This document shows, in pieces, positions 40,998 to 53,345 of a stretch of DNA of 64,000 nt. Position 1 is the stretch's first letter, and every line of letters starts with the position of its first letter. Position numbers and translations under genes: made by a program. Source of the stretch: Progne subis subis (Eukaryota; Chordata; Aves; Passeriformes; Hirundinidae); contig JAKJHU010000376.1 of NCBI GenBank assembly GCA_022316685.1, positions 1-64,000 of the forward strand. Direction: 5' to 3'. A model generated the notes under the pieces. The model searched no databases. It was not told the DNA's origin and worked only from the letters and a program-made list of their open reading frames with translations.

Positions 40998-41655
40998 AAT
41001 GGGGTGGGGACACCGGGATGGGACACCGGGATGGGACACCGGGATGGGACACAGGGATGGGACATGGGGATGGGGACACAGGGATGGGACACAGGGATGG
41101 GGACACAGGGATGGGACACGGGGATGGGACACGGGGATGGGGACATGGGGATGGGGACATGGGGATTGGGACACAGGGATGGGACACAGGGATTGGGACA
41201 CAGGGATGGGACACAGGGATGGGACATGGGGATGGGGACATGGGGTTGGGGACACCGGGATGGGACACGGGGATGGGACACAGGGATGGGGACATGGGGA
41301 TGGGGACATGGGGATGGGACACAGGGATGGGACACGGGGATGGGACACAGGGATTGGGACACAGGGATTGGGACACAGGGATGGGACACAGGGATGGGAC
41401 ACGGGGATGGGACACAGGGATTGGGACATGGGGATTGGGACACGGGGATGGGACACGGGGATAGGGACACAGGGATGGGGACATGGGGATGGGGACATGG
41501 GGATGGGGACACAGGGATGGGGACATAGGGCTGGGACACAGGGATGGGACACGGGGATGGGACAGGGGATGGGGACACGGGGATAGGGACATGGGGATGG
41601 GGACACGGGGATGGGGACATGGGGATGGGGACATGGGGATGGGGACACTGCAGCT
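40998..41655. repeat. GGGATGGGGACAC minisatellite (about 650 bp)
   Basis: More than 45 units of 13-14 bp (GGGACACAGGGAT and variants). It yields open frames of several hundred codons on both strands, which are not genes. Confidence 0.95.
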
Positions 41656-41811
41656 CCCACCCTCGGGCCAGAGCGTTGCTGCTGCCCCAACCCGCAGGGA
41701 TCCCCGGCTCCCGCATCCCTGCCCGTTCCCAGCCCCACTATCCCGCAGCTCCTCGTGGAGCTCAGCTCATCCAGGCAGCAGCTCCCGGCAGCGGGAAGCA
41801 GGAGGTGGCAG

Positions 41812-41980
41812 GCCCAATTAAACAGGCTCCTGCTGATTAAGAGAAAAAACGATAATTCCCCCACCCCACCATGCTCATTTCCTCCTCTTTCATAGCAACC
41901 GGCGCTGTCTGAGGAGAGCTCAGAGGTTAAGAGGGAGACAGTTAATTAATGCTGTAACGGCCTAGCCCTTAATTACCCCT
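41812..41980. promoter_or_regulatory. AT-rich unique island, candidate enhancer
   Basis: A repeat-free stretch in very GC-rich surroundings carries several homeodomain-type cores (CAATTAAA, TGATTAAG, GTTAATTAAT, CTTAATTACC). Candidate only. Confidence 0.25.
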
Positions 41981-42044
41981 GACACAGCTCAGGGGGCAGC
42001 GATCATCCCTGTGTCCCACTGAGAGATTCCAGCCTGGAATCCCT

Positions 42045-42112
42045 GTGTCCCATCCCTGTGTCCCATCCCTGTGTCCCATCCCTGTGTCCCATCCCTGTGT
42101 CCCACCTGTGAT
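42045..42112. repeat. CCCATCCCTGTGT repeat
   Basis: Five near-identical 13-bp units, the complement of the 40998-41655 array unit. Confidence 0.85.
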
Positions 42113-42569
42113 TCCAGCCTGGGACCGAGGTGTGGGATGGCTCCTGCCCGCCCTGAGCATCCTCCCGCAGCCCTTTTGGGATCTCAGCCCCATTCCCGTC
42201 CCTGCCCCATCCCACCAGCTCCCTGGCCAGGCTGGGAAGGATCAGCGCCGTCGCCCTGGGGAGCTCCCGGTGACTCCGACAGGTTCTGCCCTTCCCTCCG
42301 GGAATTCACCCCCGGAGCCCCCAGGCCCCGGAGAGAGGAACAAGTTCCTCCCTGAGGGAAGAAAACCCAGCTGGGAGAGGAGCGGGGACCTGAGTGACAC
42401 CACCCGTGTCACCTCCAGAATGCCACCCCTGAGCTGGACAGGGCCCGGGGACACCGGGGGTGAGGGGAAGGAGCTGCAGGCTCCAGGCAGGAGCCGGCGA
42501 GGAGCAGCAGAGCCGACGCGGTGCTGCAGCCGAACCTGCCCGGAATAATAAACGGCAGCACGGCCCTGT

Positions 42570-42960
42570 CCTGCCAGGGACAGTGACCAGGGACAGGGAC
42601 AGTGACCAGGGACAGGGACAGTGACCAGGAACAGTGCCCAGGGACAGTGACCAGGGACAGTGACCAGGGACAGTGCCCAGGGACAGGGACCAGGGACAGT
42701 GACCACTGCCAGGGAGAGTGACAGTGACCACAGACAGGGACAGTGACAGTGACCACTGCCAGCGAGACTGACCAGGGACAGTGACCACAGACAGGGCCAG
42801 TGCCCAGGGACAGTGACCACAGACAGGGCCAGTGCCCAGGGACAGTGACCAGGGATAGTGACAGTGACCGCAGCAGCCAGGGACAGTGCCCATGGCCAAG
42901 GACAGTGCCCACGGCCAGGGACAGCGACCACGGCCAGGGACAGTGCCCAGTGTCCCCCGT
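42570..42960. repeat. GGGACAGTGACCA minisatellite
   Basis: About 30 short units of AGGGACAGTGACC and variants. Confidence 0.92.
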
Positions 42961-44178
42961 GCCTGGCCCCAGCACCTGCTGGATTTCACCTCGCAGACAG
43001 GAGAGCGCTCAAAAAGTGACGGGGAAAAACTGATTGGCCGGAGACGCCACAAGTGACAACTTCAGCCACGCCGTGGGTGGCCCTGCTGCCACACTGGTGG
43101 CACCGCCGGTGGCACCAGGAGCCTGGCACGTGCCAGCAGGGCACGGATAGGGATCTTCCTGCTCCAGGACATCGGCTCAGATCCCCCCATGGACGATCAG
43201 ACACGGAGCAATCCCTGCCCAAGCTCAGGAGGCTTTTCCACGGACCCAAGGAGGAGGATGAAATCCACGCCCCAGCTCAGCTCCTCCGGCTGGGACATCT
43301 CCCACCACCAGGCCAAGGAAAAGCGTCACCAGCCACCACATCCCGGCCCAGAGGGACAACTCTCAGCTTGGATCACGTGGATCAAGGTGGGTCAAGGTGG
43401 AATCACCTTCTCCAAGCACCCGGACCCCAGCCCCGCACTCGGCCCCCTCGGTAGCACCCACTGTGTCCAGCTCCTCTCCCACTCTGGGAATGGGGCGCTG
43501 GGAACACTTGGCTGCTGGAGGTTGCCATGGCAAACTCAATGTAAAGCCGTCAGGGATGCTGTTTATGTTGCCAAGTGGGGAGGAAAAAAAAAAATTAAAA
43601 AAAAAATCAACTCCCTCAAAATTAGCCTTCCTTGGCTGGGCGTTGAGATTTCTCTCGCTGGGAATCCGAAGCTGCATCCGCAGCGGGATGAGAGGGGCCG
43701 CACGGGCAGAGCCACCTCCAGACGGACAAACGGGCTCCCAGAGCCCAGGTCGGGAACGAAAGCGGAGAAGGGAGCTGGGAGCACCTTTCCTGCCCTCGGG
43801 CTGGGAACTGCCCCTGGAGGTCCCGCTCCCTCCCTGCCTGCCCACCGCCCCCACCCCACGGGAGGGACGAATATCCCCTGGAATGCCGGAATCCAGGGGG
43901 GAATCGCGGCAGAGCCCCTGGGGGGGCTGCGGAGGGTCCGAGCCCCCCTCGCAGCCCCTCGGAGCCGGGACCCCCTTCCCGGTGGGAACGTGGGGCCGGG
44001 GGTCCGCGCCGGCCCCGGGGCACCACCGCCCTGCCCCGGCCCCACGGGGGACACGGGGCGGGGGGCCACTGGCAGCACGTGGCGGCCAGCCCGCGGTGGC
44101 ACCGGCCCGGGGGGGTTCCGGGACCCCGGGCCCCCGCCCCGAGCCCCGCGGCCCCGCGGCCCCTCCCTGCACACTCAC

Positions 44179-44240
44179 CGAATCGCAATGTGCAGATGGC
44201 AGCGCCTCCCGCCCGCCCGCTCCCAGCAACACCCCTGGCG
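44179..44240 (-). promoter_or_regulatory. Candidate alternative first exon / CpG promoter of ATP2B4
   Basis: A donor-like GATTCG|GTGAGT at 44178/44179 lies at the right edge of a CpG-dense block (about 43900-44250) with GGGCGGGCGGG just upstream on the gene strand. No transcript evidence. Confidence 0.3.
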
Positions 44241-44267
44241 AGGGAAGCGTCCTCCTTAACCCCTCCG

Positions 44268-44615
44268 GCACCGCGACAGCCGCGGGGACACCGCGACAGC
44301 CGCGGGGACACCGCGACAGCCACGGGGACACCGCGACAGCCACGGGGACACCGCGACAGCCGCGGGGACCTCGGGACAGCCACGGGGACCTCGGGACAGC
44401 CACGGGGACACCGGGACAGCCACGGGGACCTCGGGACAGCCACGGGGACCTCGGGACAGCCGCGGGGACACCGCGACAGCCGCGGGGACCTCGGGACAGC
44501 CACGGGGACACCGGGACAGCCGCGGGGACACCGCGACAGCCGCGGGGACCTCGGGACAGCCACGGGGACACCGCGACAGCCACGGGGACACCGGGACAGC
44601 CACGGGGACACCGCA
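44268..44615. repeat. CpG-bearing 20-bp minisatellite
   Basis: About 17 units of GACAGCCGCGGGGACACCGC type, with CACGGGGACCTCGG variants. Confidence 0.95.
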
Positions 44616-44884
44616 CCGGCCGGGGCCGCGGCCACAAACATCACACTTGGGACAGGGACAGGGATAGGGGATAGGGGACAGGGGATAGGGACAGGGACAG
44701 TGGACAGGGGACAGGGACATCCCGGAGAGGATCACCACCCTCGGGGGTGAAGAGCGTCCAGGGGAAGAGGGGCAGGGTGGCAGAAGGTCACGCTGGCGGA
44801 ACCTCCATCCCGGGGTGGCAGAGGGGACAAGGCCAGGCTGCGACAGCCCGGACAGACCCTGCTGGCACTCAGGGACCCTGTGCA

Positions 44885-45048
44885 GCACCCGCACGGCTCG
44901 GGAGGGTCTGTCCCGGGCCGGGTCAGGAGGATCTGTCCCCGCACGGTTCAGATCTGTCCCCGCACAGCTCGGATCTGTCCCCGCACGGCTCCGATCTGTC
45001 CCCGCACAGCTCAGATCTGTCCCCGCACGGCTCGGATCTGTCCCCTTC
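44885..45048. repeat. TCTGTCCCCGCACGGCTCGGA minisatellite
   Basis: About seven units of 20-21 bp. Confidence 0.9.
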
Positions 45049-48000
45049 CCCCGGTCACGCCGCTGTCCCCTGGTTCCGCTCCTCGCCCCGGGCCGCTGCC
45101 GGTGGCACCCGGGGCCCCGGGGACACCACCTGTGGCACCCGCGGACCGTCCCCTCCCACCACGGCATCCGCTTCCTCCGGCAGCGTGGGGACAGCGACAT
45201 CGCCCCGCCCGGAGCGGCCGCCGCGCCCCGGGACGCCCCCGGCACCGGGGAGACCCCAGCGACCGCCAGAGCCCCTTCGGGGGGACACGGGGGAAGGGGC
45301 TCGCGGGCCCCATCCGCGGGAAAAGAAAAGCGGGGAATGCCCTGGAAAAGGAGCAGAGAAACGCCCAGGAACAGCCGGGGCCTGGCGGAGTGCGGCAGCA
45401 GCAGCGCAGAGCCGGGGAAACTGAGTCACCGACCGAGTGACGGAGCCGGTGGCAGAGGCGGTGACAAAGTCAGTGACAGAGCCGGTGGCAGAGCAGTCAC
45501 GGAGCCGTGGATGAGCCCAGGGCGCAGGGCTGGTGCTGCAGCCCGGGAATTCCAGCGGGAATTCGCTGTGAGGATCCAGCCCCTGGGCAGGGCAGGGCAG
45601 GGCAGGCTCCCCTTGTCCTGTGTCCCCACCACAAGTGACCATTCCCATCTCCCAAAGTGACCATTCCCATCTTCCACACCCGTGACATTGGTCTGGCCAC
45701 AAGGGAGGGGTCACGTCTGGAGCTCAGGGTGCCACCGGCAGGGCCACCCCGCGGTGTCACCGTCACCCACGGGCGCTGCCGTGCCGGGCGCACCATTCCC
45801 GGTGCCAGCGGCGCAGCCACGGAGCTGCCACGTGCAGGGCACAGGGCCGGCGGCCTGTCCCCAAACCGGCTGCCACCCCCTCGTCCCCACGCAGGTGACA
45901 CCACCACGGGTGGGCAGAGCGTTGTCCCACCCCTGGCTGTGTCACACCGGCCTCCTCCTCCTCCTCTCCTTCCTCCGGCCAGGCCAGGGTCCGAGAGCGG
46001 GGATGGCAGCAGGGCCCGGGTGACGGGAAAGCACAGGGAAAGGCAGGAGGTGACATTCCCCCAAAACCCAACGTCCCTGCCGCCGCCGCGCTCACTGCAG
46101 CTGCCCTGGCTCCCATTTTGCTCCTGTTTTGCCTCCTGCTAATTGACGTTGGAAAACTGCTGGGTTTTGGCTGCCCAAGGCAGCAATTAACTCCCGCGGA
46201 GGGCAGGGAGGGGGCCGGAGGCGGAACACCGGGCACGGCCTCCGCACGGACGTGGCGCTGCAGGGCCTGGCTCCCCAAACCCTGCTGAGCTGAGCCCCAA
46301 AATCTGCAGCCCTGAGCCCCAAAATCTGCAGCCCTGAGCCCCAAACCCCGGAACGCTGCCACCAGGGGCTGTGACAGCCCCGGACGCTGCTGTCCGGGCC
46401 TCCGAAAGCGCCACATCCTCGTCCTGGTGCCAAAGCCACGGGCGCAGCTGCCCGCGCGCCGGGGTCAGGAATCTGCCCTCGCCCCCGGCCGGGGCTTCCC
46501 CGCTCCTCAGGGTGCAGCAGCCCAGGAATTCCAGGGCGGGTGGAAGCAAAGGAAAAGCAGGGAGCCTCCAGGCGAGCTGTCAGGGGGAATGTTTCCATCT
46601 AAGGCCTTGGTATTTCTCTGGCGGCGCCTGCACTCAATCAGCGCCGCTCCTCTCGTTATTCCCTCGTGCTTTACAAGGTAGCAGGGCCGTGCAGGAATGC
46701 AGGAGGACGGGGAGCGAAGCCGGCCCCTCCTGGAGCCCCAAACACCTGCGGGCATCACCCTCTGCGGGGCCACAGCGTCCCCGGTGCCACCGCAGCCGGT
46801 GCCCGGCGAGGTGACAGCGGCGCTGCCGGGCTCGGAGGATTGTCCTGGATGCCAGCACGAGGTTTTATCCGCTCCTTCTCCATCCCTCTTGGCACCAGGA
46901 GATCGGTCCTTCCCAGCCTGGGAGCGCCGACAGCGGGTGCCCTTTGCTCCTCTCCCTGCCCTGCGGGTGAATCCGGGGCAGGGATGTGCCCACCGCCTCC
47001 CCTCCCTCCTCCGGACCCCTCCGGGCTTGGCTCAGCGCTCATTTACAGCCCAGAGCGAGGCCAAGGCCGAGGTTCGGGATTTGGGCAGCTCGGAATTGCG
47101 GAGCGGGACCGGAGGATAAAAACGAGGCAGCACACCGGGCCCGGGGCTGCTCTGGCGGCAGCAGCACGGACACGGAGCAGTGCCACATCCCGGCCCTGGC
47201 AGCGCCACCGGGACCCTCCCAGCTCCGCACAGCCGGGCAGGAGGGAGCGGGCACGGACACCCCCGGCAGGACGTGGCCCCGTTCCCAGGGAGGGCTCAGC
47301 CCCAGCAGCTGGAGCCTCTCCGGGAGGCCCCAGAGGAGCCCGAGAGCCCCGAGCAGGGCTGGCAGCAGGGTCCGAGCCAGCCTGGCCCCAGGAGGGGCCA
47401 CGGTCGGGATCCAGGGCTGGAATACCCAGGGCAGGACGGGAGAAGCCCGGAGCTCTCTGCTCCAGAGCCTCGGAGCTGTTCCGGGCACAGCCACAGCCAG
47501 GATTTGGGATTTGTGGATCCCAGGAGAGCGGGATTCCGGCAGGAGCTGCGGCAGAGCCAGGCACATCCCAGCCGAGGGACGGAGCAGCCCAGGAGCGCCG
47601 GGAGCAGTCGGTGCCCAGCTCTTCCCCCCACACACCTGAGATCCCCCTGGTCCCGACCCCCAGCTGCCCACATCCCCTGCGGAGGGCACAGGGATTTTAA
47701 ACTCGGCTTAAACTAAATCCAACCCAGCAAAGCCCGATGCAGAGCACGGGGCGGTCTGAGAGGCAAAGCAGTGCCCGGGGGCCGGGAGAGGTGCCGGGCA
47801 GGACAGGCGGACACAGGCACGGTATTTTTAGCAAGATTACACAGGGACAGGGGATTCCTACCCCGAAGATCCCTGGGGGATGAAAATAGGTCCCGTCACT
47901 TCCTCCAGCAGCAGCCGGGGACGAGCATCTGCTGCTCCGGGAAGGCGGGAGGGGGAGAGGGGCAGCCCCGGGCTTGGGGACACCCTGGGACAGCGAGGGG

Positions 48001-48560
48001 TGGCTCACCTTGTCACCGGAGCCGCTTCCTCTTCCCTGCTCCCTGAAGAATCCCGTGGAAGAAAAGCCAAGCCGGCAGCAACCCCTCCCTAAAATCCCCC
48101 TCTGGAGCACAGCGGGGGAAACTGAGGCAGGAGAGGCGGAGCCGGCTGGACACCACCGGGAAATGGGGGCTGCCCGGAGAGCGGGGATCCCCTAGAGCTG
48201 GGATGAGTTCCCAGAGCGCTGGGATCCCGAGGGCGGCAGCAGCCTGGGGACACGGGGAAGGGCTGGGGACAGCAGTGCCCCTCCTGCCACCGCCACCACG
48301 TGAGCTCTGTCGCGGTGTCCCGAGAATTCCCCGCTCGGGATCACATCCCTGCCCCGGCTTCCTCCGAGCCCTCTCCCCACGCTCCTCCAGCCCCAAATCC
48401 GGATCTTCCCATTAAAAAAAAACCAAAAAAAAAAACCAAAACCACCACAAAAAAACCCCGACCGCAGCGGAGATTTTCCAACCCGGCAACAAGGGATTGG
48501 GAGAGGGGTTAAAAAAGATAAAAGTTAAAAATAAAAAAAAGGGGGCCGAGAGCGTTTTTT
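45049..48560. other. GC-rich single-copy region
   Basis: CpG-rich patches (about 45050-45300 and 46700-47400) have no coding exon or splice-bounded ORF that I can support. A short AT-rich unique stretch lies at about 46100-46190, and a 22-bp triplicate (CTGAGCCCCAAAATCTGCAG type) at about 46290-46345. Confidence 0.4.
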
Positions 48561-48639
48561 CGCTGCCGCAAAGGGTTAAAAGAAATAAAGCCGGGAAAAG
48601 CGATAGGAAAAACACACGCGGCTCCAGGGAAGAGCGCGC

Positions 48640-48760
48640 GGCTGCTCCCGCTTCCCTTCCCAACATTCCCCGCTCCTGGGAAAGTGTGGGCTGTTTTCCA
48701 TATATAACTGCGAACTGCTCCATGCAGTAACCAGTCTAATTAAAGGGAGCCAGGCGAGCA
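48640..48760. promoter_or_regulatory. AT-rich unique island, candidate enhancer
   Basis: Contains ACATTCC, GGAAAGTGTGGG, TTTTCCATATATAACTG and GTCTAATTAAAG in a GC-rich setting; no repeat family. Candidate only. Confidence 0.22.
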
Positions 48761-49254
48761 GGGAAAGGCGATATTTGTCCCGGAGAAAAGAGCCCCCATC
48801 CCCAAATCCCAAATCCCAAATCCCAAATCCAGACCCTCGCCCAGCAAGGGGGGAGGAGGGGAAAAAAAAAAAAAAATAAAACAACAACCCTCCAGGCGGG
48901 AGAGGCAAATGGGAGCTTGGAAAATATGGAGAAATAGGAGAGGAGCCAGAGGGGCCAGGAGAGCCTGGGGAGGGGCAGGGCGAGGAGGAGGGAAAGCTCC
49001 GGGGAGCTGGGAAGGGGCACGGTGACCCCCGGGAGCCGCCCGGCGTCCTCCTCCCCCGGACGGTGGGAGAGGCGAGGGTTTGGGCGAACAGCAGGAATCC
49101 GCTTGGAAAATAAATCTGAACGCGAATTCACGCAGGCGGGAAGGGGCTGGGAGGGGAATGGGAAATGCCTTGGAGGCACCGGGAGGGATCCAGGGGGGTG
49201 GGAGAGGCTGGGAGGGAGGGGGCAGCAGCGGGGCAGCACCCGGACATGATCCTG

Positions 49255-49615
49255 GGCGTCATCCTGGGAACCATCCCGGACACCCATATCCCAGACACCA
49301 TCCCAGACACCATCCCAGACACCATCCCAGACACCATCCTGGGCACAATCCTGGGCACCATCCCGGATACCCATATCCCAGACACCATCCCAGACACCAT
49401 CCCGGACATCCAATCCAGACACCATCCTGGGCACAATCCTGGGCACCATCCCGGATACCATCCCAGACACCCATATCCCAGACACCATCCCAGACACCAT
49501 CCCAGACACCATCCCAGACACCATCCTGGGCACAATCCTGGGCACCATCCCGGACACCATCCCAAACACCCATATCCCAGACACCATCCCAGGCACCATC
49601 CCGGGCACACGCACA
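49255..49615. repeat. GACACCATCCCA minisatellite
   Basis: About 28 units of GACACCATCCCA/G plus GGGCACAATCCT and CCCATATCCC variants, partly in a higher-order pattern. Confidence 0.93.
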
Positions 49616-49814
49616 CTCAGGGGTGACCCACAGGGTCTCACCCCAGCCCTGCCTCGCCCAGCTGAACCCCACCGGTGTTTTGGGGGATCTGTCCCTTTGA
49701 GGGATGGAAAAAACCTTGGAGAAAGCCCTGGATCTGCCTCCCACCAGCGCCAGGCACCGCCATAATCCAGAGCAGGCACCGCATTCCCGGGTACCGAGGC
49801 CTGAGCCAGGGGAG

Positions 49815-49895
49815 CAGAGCAATTAAAAACCGTTAGCCTGCTTTAATTAAGTGCTGATTATATTTAAGAGTCGCCGAGCTGAGGAGAGGCACCAT
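49815..49895. promoter_or_regulatory. AT-rich unique island, candidate enhancer
   Basis: Contains GCAATTAAAAACCG, CTTTAATTAAGTGC and GATTATATTTAAG. Candidate only. Confidence 0.22.
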
Positions 49896-50299
49896 CACCA
49901 TCATCGTGATGGGCATTGCCTCCGGATGGATGGGGATCTTTGCTCCCTAAAACTGGACTTGGTCCTGCTGCTGTCACCCCGATCTGGAGTCTGGGCTGTC
50001 ATTCCCAGTCCTGGCATTCCCAAGGTTCCATTCCCGGCCCCTCCTGGGAATCCTGCCTGCAGTGTCCTGCTCGTGCCGCATCCAGCCCCGCGCGTTCCCT
50101 CCTCCCAGCTGCACCAGTAACCCCGGCAAACTGGGAAATCCCTGCCCTCGGAGCTCCCTCATCCCTGAGAGGAGGGACTGGGGCCTTCCAGCCCCTGGAG
50201 CACGGCTCCAAAGCCAGGCTTTGCCACAAATGCGCCATAAATCCCAGCTCCCCCCAAAACCGATGGCGCCGGGATGGAACCCCAGCATCCCAGCGCGGT

Positions 50300-50400
50300 T
50301 TGGGGTGAAGGACACCTTGAAGCTCACCCCGTTCCAGGGGCAGGGACACTTCCCGCCGCCCCAGGGAGCTCCAAGCCCCGTCCAACCCGGCCTGGCTGGG
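50300..50400 (-). mobile_element. Probable CR1 LINE fragment
   Basis: The plus strand has CTTGAAGCTCACCCCGTTCC, GGGGCAGGGACACTTCC and GCTCCAAGCCCCGTCCAACC, matching the reverse complement of the CR1 tail. Confidence 0.6.
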
Positions 50401-51204
50401 ACGAGCTCAGCCTGGGACACAACGGGGACGAGGACACGGCGCTGCCGGGGGGGGTCACGTCCCGAGTGACGCCCCCAAAACCCCACAGCCCCCAGACAAG
50501 AGGGACAAGGCGGCCCTGGGGTCACCCCAGGTGACAGTGGCCACGGCCGCTCTGTCCTGGCCGAGCTGGAGTCGTGGGGGGCTTTGGGGGGGCTTTGGGG
50601 ACACTTCAGGGACACTTTGGGAGGGGCTTTGGGGACGCTTTGGGGACACTTTGGCACGGCCCCAGCGCTGCCCCAGGTGGGTCCCTAAGCAGCAGCGCTA
50701 ATCCAGGGATAATTGCGGCTTTAGCAGCGATAGGGCCCAGATTACCAGGAAAATCCGGGTTTAGGGGCAGCGTGCTGGCACCGAGCGGCGCCGGAGCCCA
50801 CGGAGCGAGGGAGCCGCGGGAATACGGTGAGGGATCTGTGGGAATATGGTGAGGGATCCATGGGAACACAGTGAGGGATCCCCTGGACACCGGAGCCCAG
50901 CACGGACACTCCCCGTGGCTCAGGGCGCCGATTCCCACTCCCCATCCCAAAGGAAAAATGCCAAACCCTCGACCAGGATTCCAGCCCAGCTGTCCCACCC
51001 GGGATTGCTCTGCCTGCTGGAATCCGCCCTGTTCCCAAGGCTTTGGCTCCTCTTCCCTCTCCCAGCACTTTCCCTGCAGTACCAGGGGCTTTCCTCACCC
51101 TCTCCACCATCCCCTGCACCTCCCACGGAGCCCAGGCAGGGCTGGGCAGGGGCTTTGCTCCTGGAATAACGAGGAGAGTGGGAATGTGGGGTGGCAGCTT
51201 GGAC

Positions 51205-51365
51205 TGGGGTCATCCAGCACTGTCTGGGATCCTCCAGCACGGTTTGGAATCCTCCCAGCACGGTTTGGGATCCCCCAGCATGGTTTGGGATCCCCCCAGC
51301 ACTGTCTGGGATCCTCCAGCACAGTTTGGAATCCCCCCAGCATGGTTTGGGGTCCTCCAGCACCA
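51205..51365. repeat. CCAGCACTGTCTGGGATC minisatellite
   Basis: About eight units of 18-20 bp with CCAGCACGGTTTGGGATC variants. Confidence 0.9.
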
Positions 51366-53239
51366 CCTTGGCTGCTCCCACACTCGAGGGCAGGCAGGTC
51401 CCAGGCGAGGAGGCTGAGATTTGGGGCAATCCCTCTGCTCCCTGCGGGCTTTTCCTGGATCCCTGTCCCGGGGCTCATCCCGAGAGGGGACAGATTCCCG
51501 CGAGCTCCCCGGGAGCAGACGTGGCCAGGCCGGGCCGTGCAGGCAGCTGCGTCCGGGGGGTGGGAGGAGGAGGAAGGGAGGCTCCCTGGTTGTCCTTTCC
51601 AGAGGGAAAAGGGACAGCCCCGTGCCTGGAAGCGCCAGGAAACGCTTCCAGCCTGCCCTGGGGCCGCCGGCCCCGGCACTGCAGAAATTCCATCTGCAGC
51701 ATCTTCCCGGCATTGGATGCATTTCACGTCCGACTGCAGGAGCCCGAGGATCCCCTGGCTGCTGACCTGCACGGAAACACCCGGCTGCTGCTGCGCAGGG
51801 AGGAGGAGGAGGAGGAGGAGGAGGAGGAGGAGGAGGAGGAGGAAAGGCCACTCCTGCAGCCGGCCCCGGGCCGGGGATGCTCCAGCAGGTGCCCGGCGAG
51901 GTGCGACAGGCACGGAGCGCATCCAGGGATGGGGAGAGGGGGAAAACAGCGCCAGGAAGGGAAGCAGGGATGGGAACGGATGAAAGGCAGCGGGTCAGGA
52001 GCTGGCACAGCAGAATCCAGCGGTGGAGCACGGAGCTGGAGCACGGCGTAGATGGATTTTGGGCCCATGGGATCGGCTGTACCCATCCCGGAGAATCCAT
52101 GGATACCAGGACAGCCCCCTCGGGATGAGCCTCCCCCAAAAGAGGGAGCAGCATCTCAACACCCCACCCGTGATTCCAGCCTTTCCCACCTCCTCTAGGA
52201 GCCCCCCAAGCAGCACCCAGCGCTCCTCAATAAATCCAAAGCGTCCCTGAGATGAGAAACCCACGGATCTAACACCCCGTGGAACAGCCAGGCCAGCTCG
52301 CAGGGGCACGGCACACTCCGGGGATGCCAGAGCAGGTAGCAGGAGGAGGTTTTCCAGCTGGATTTCCCCACGGGGACACGAGCAGGGCTCGGCTGTTTGC
52401 TTTCTCCTTCCCCCAGGAAATCTCTGGCTCGGGAAACACCCTCGGGCGCAGCTCTGCGGGGAGGAAACACTTCCCAGGCACAGCTTTGCTCCTTCCCTTG
52501 GTTTTTTTGGCCAGTCCAGCTGGGGTCAGATTGGAGTGCAATCCATCACTTGGGAAATAACACCACTGCAGGCCTCCTCCCTCAAAGAAACCTCAAAAGA
52601 CAGCATTTAAGGCAAGCTTAATTTGGACAACTAAAAATAGCCGGCACCAGTCACACTGGAAAATGCAGGACGTGGAGCTTCGCCCCCTCCCAGCTCAGCC
52701 TGCACACGGGGCTTTGTCCCCCCAGCCCCACGGATCCGTCCCGAGGGACCAGCGCGGGATAAATCCCACAGGGAATCCAGCAGGAGACCCCCGAGGGCCC
52801 CGATGGAAGCGCGGGGACCCAAAGCTTCCCCAGGCAGGATGTGGTGACTCAGAGCCACGTCTGCAGCGGGACACCCAGGAAAGATCCCAGCCACGCTTCC
52901 CGGCTTCTCCCAGCCCAGCCAAGCCTCTGATCCCGGCTCCCCGCAGCTGATTCAGCCTGCGCCATCGGGATGAATCCCGGCTGTCATCCCGCTGCTCCAG
53001 AGCTGTCACCCCCGCTCCGGCCATCCCGGGCATTCCCAGCTGCCGGCACGGCCACAAATCCAGCCTGCCCTCATTTCCCCGCGCTCTCCTTCCTGGCGCT
53101 AATCCCTCCCTGCTCCAGAGGCAGGAATAATGTTTAACTCGGGTTCAGGCCGGAGCAGGGGCTCCCTCCCAGCCCGGGACAGCGCCAGGCGTGTTCCCGT
53201 CCCCGCGGCTCTGGAGCACGGAGCTCCGGGAGTGTGGCA
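51366..53239. other. Single-copy region
   Basis: Unique GC-rich sequence with a (GGA)n run at 51799-51842. No exon recognised. Confidence 0.4.
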
Positions 53240-53345
53240 CGCCGGGGACGGGAACGGGGACGGGAACGGGGACGGGAACGGGAATGGGGACGGGAACGGG
53301 GACGGGAATGGGGACGGGAACGGGGACGGGAATGGGGACAGGGCC
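53240..53345. repeat. GGGAACGGGGAC repeat
   Basis: About nine units of 12 bp, with GGGAATGGGGAC variants. Confidence 0.92.

Noticed and set aside
40234..41864. Open frames of 250-530 codons on both strands
   Set aside because: They run through minisatellites whose periods avoid stops; composition is a few residues repeated and no family is recognisable.
43363..45245. Large overlapping frames over 300 codons on both strands
   Set aside because: CpG-rich and minisatellite sequence; no splice-bounded or conserved protein.
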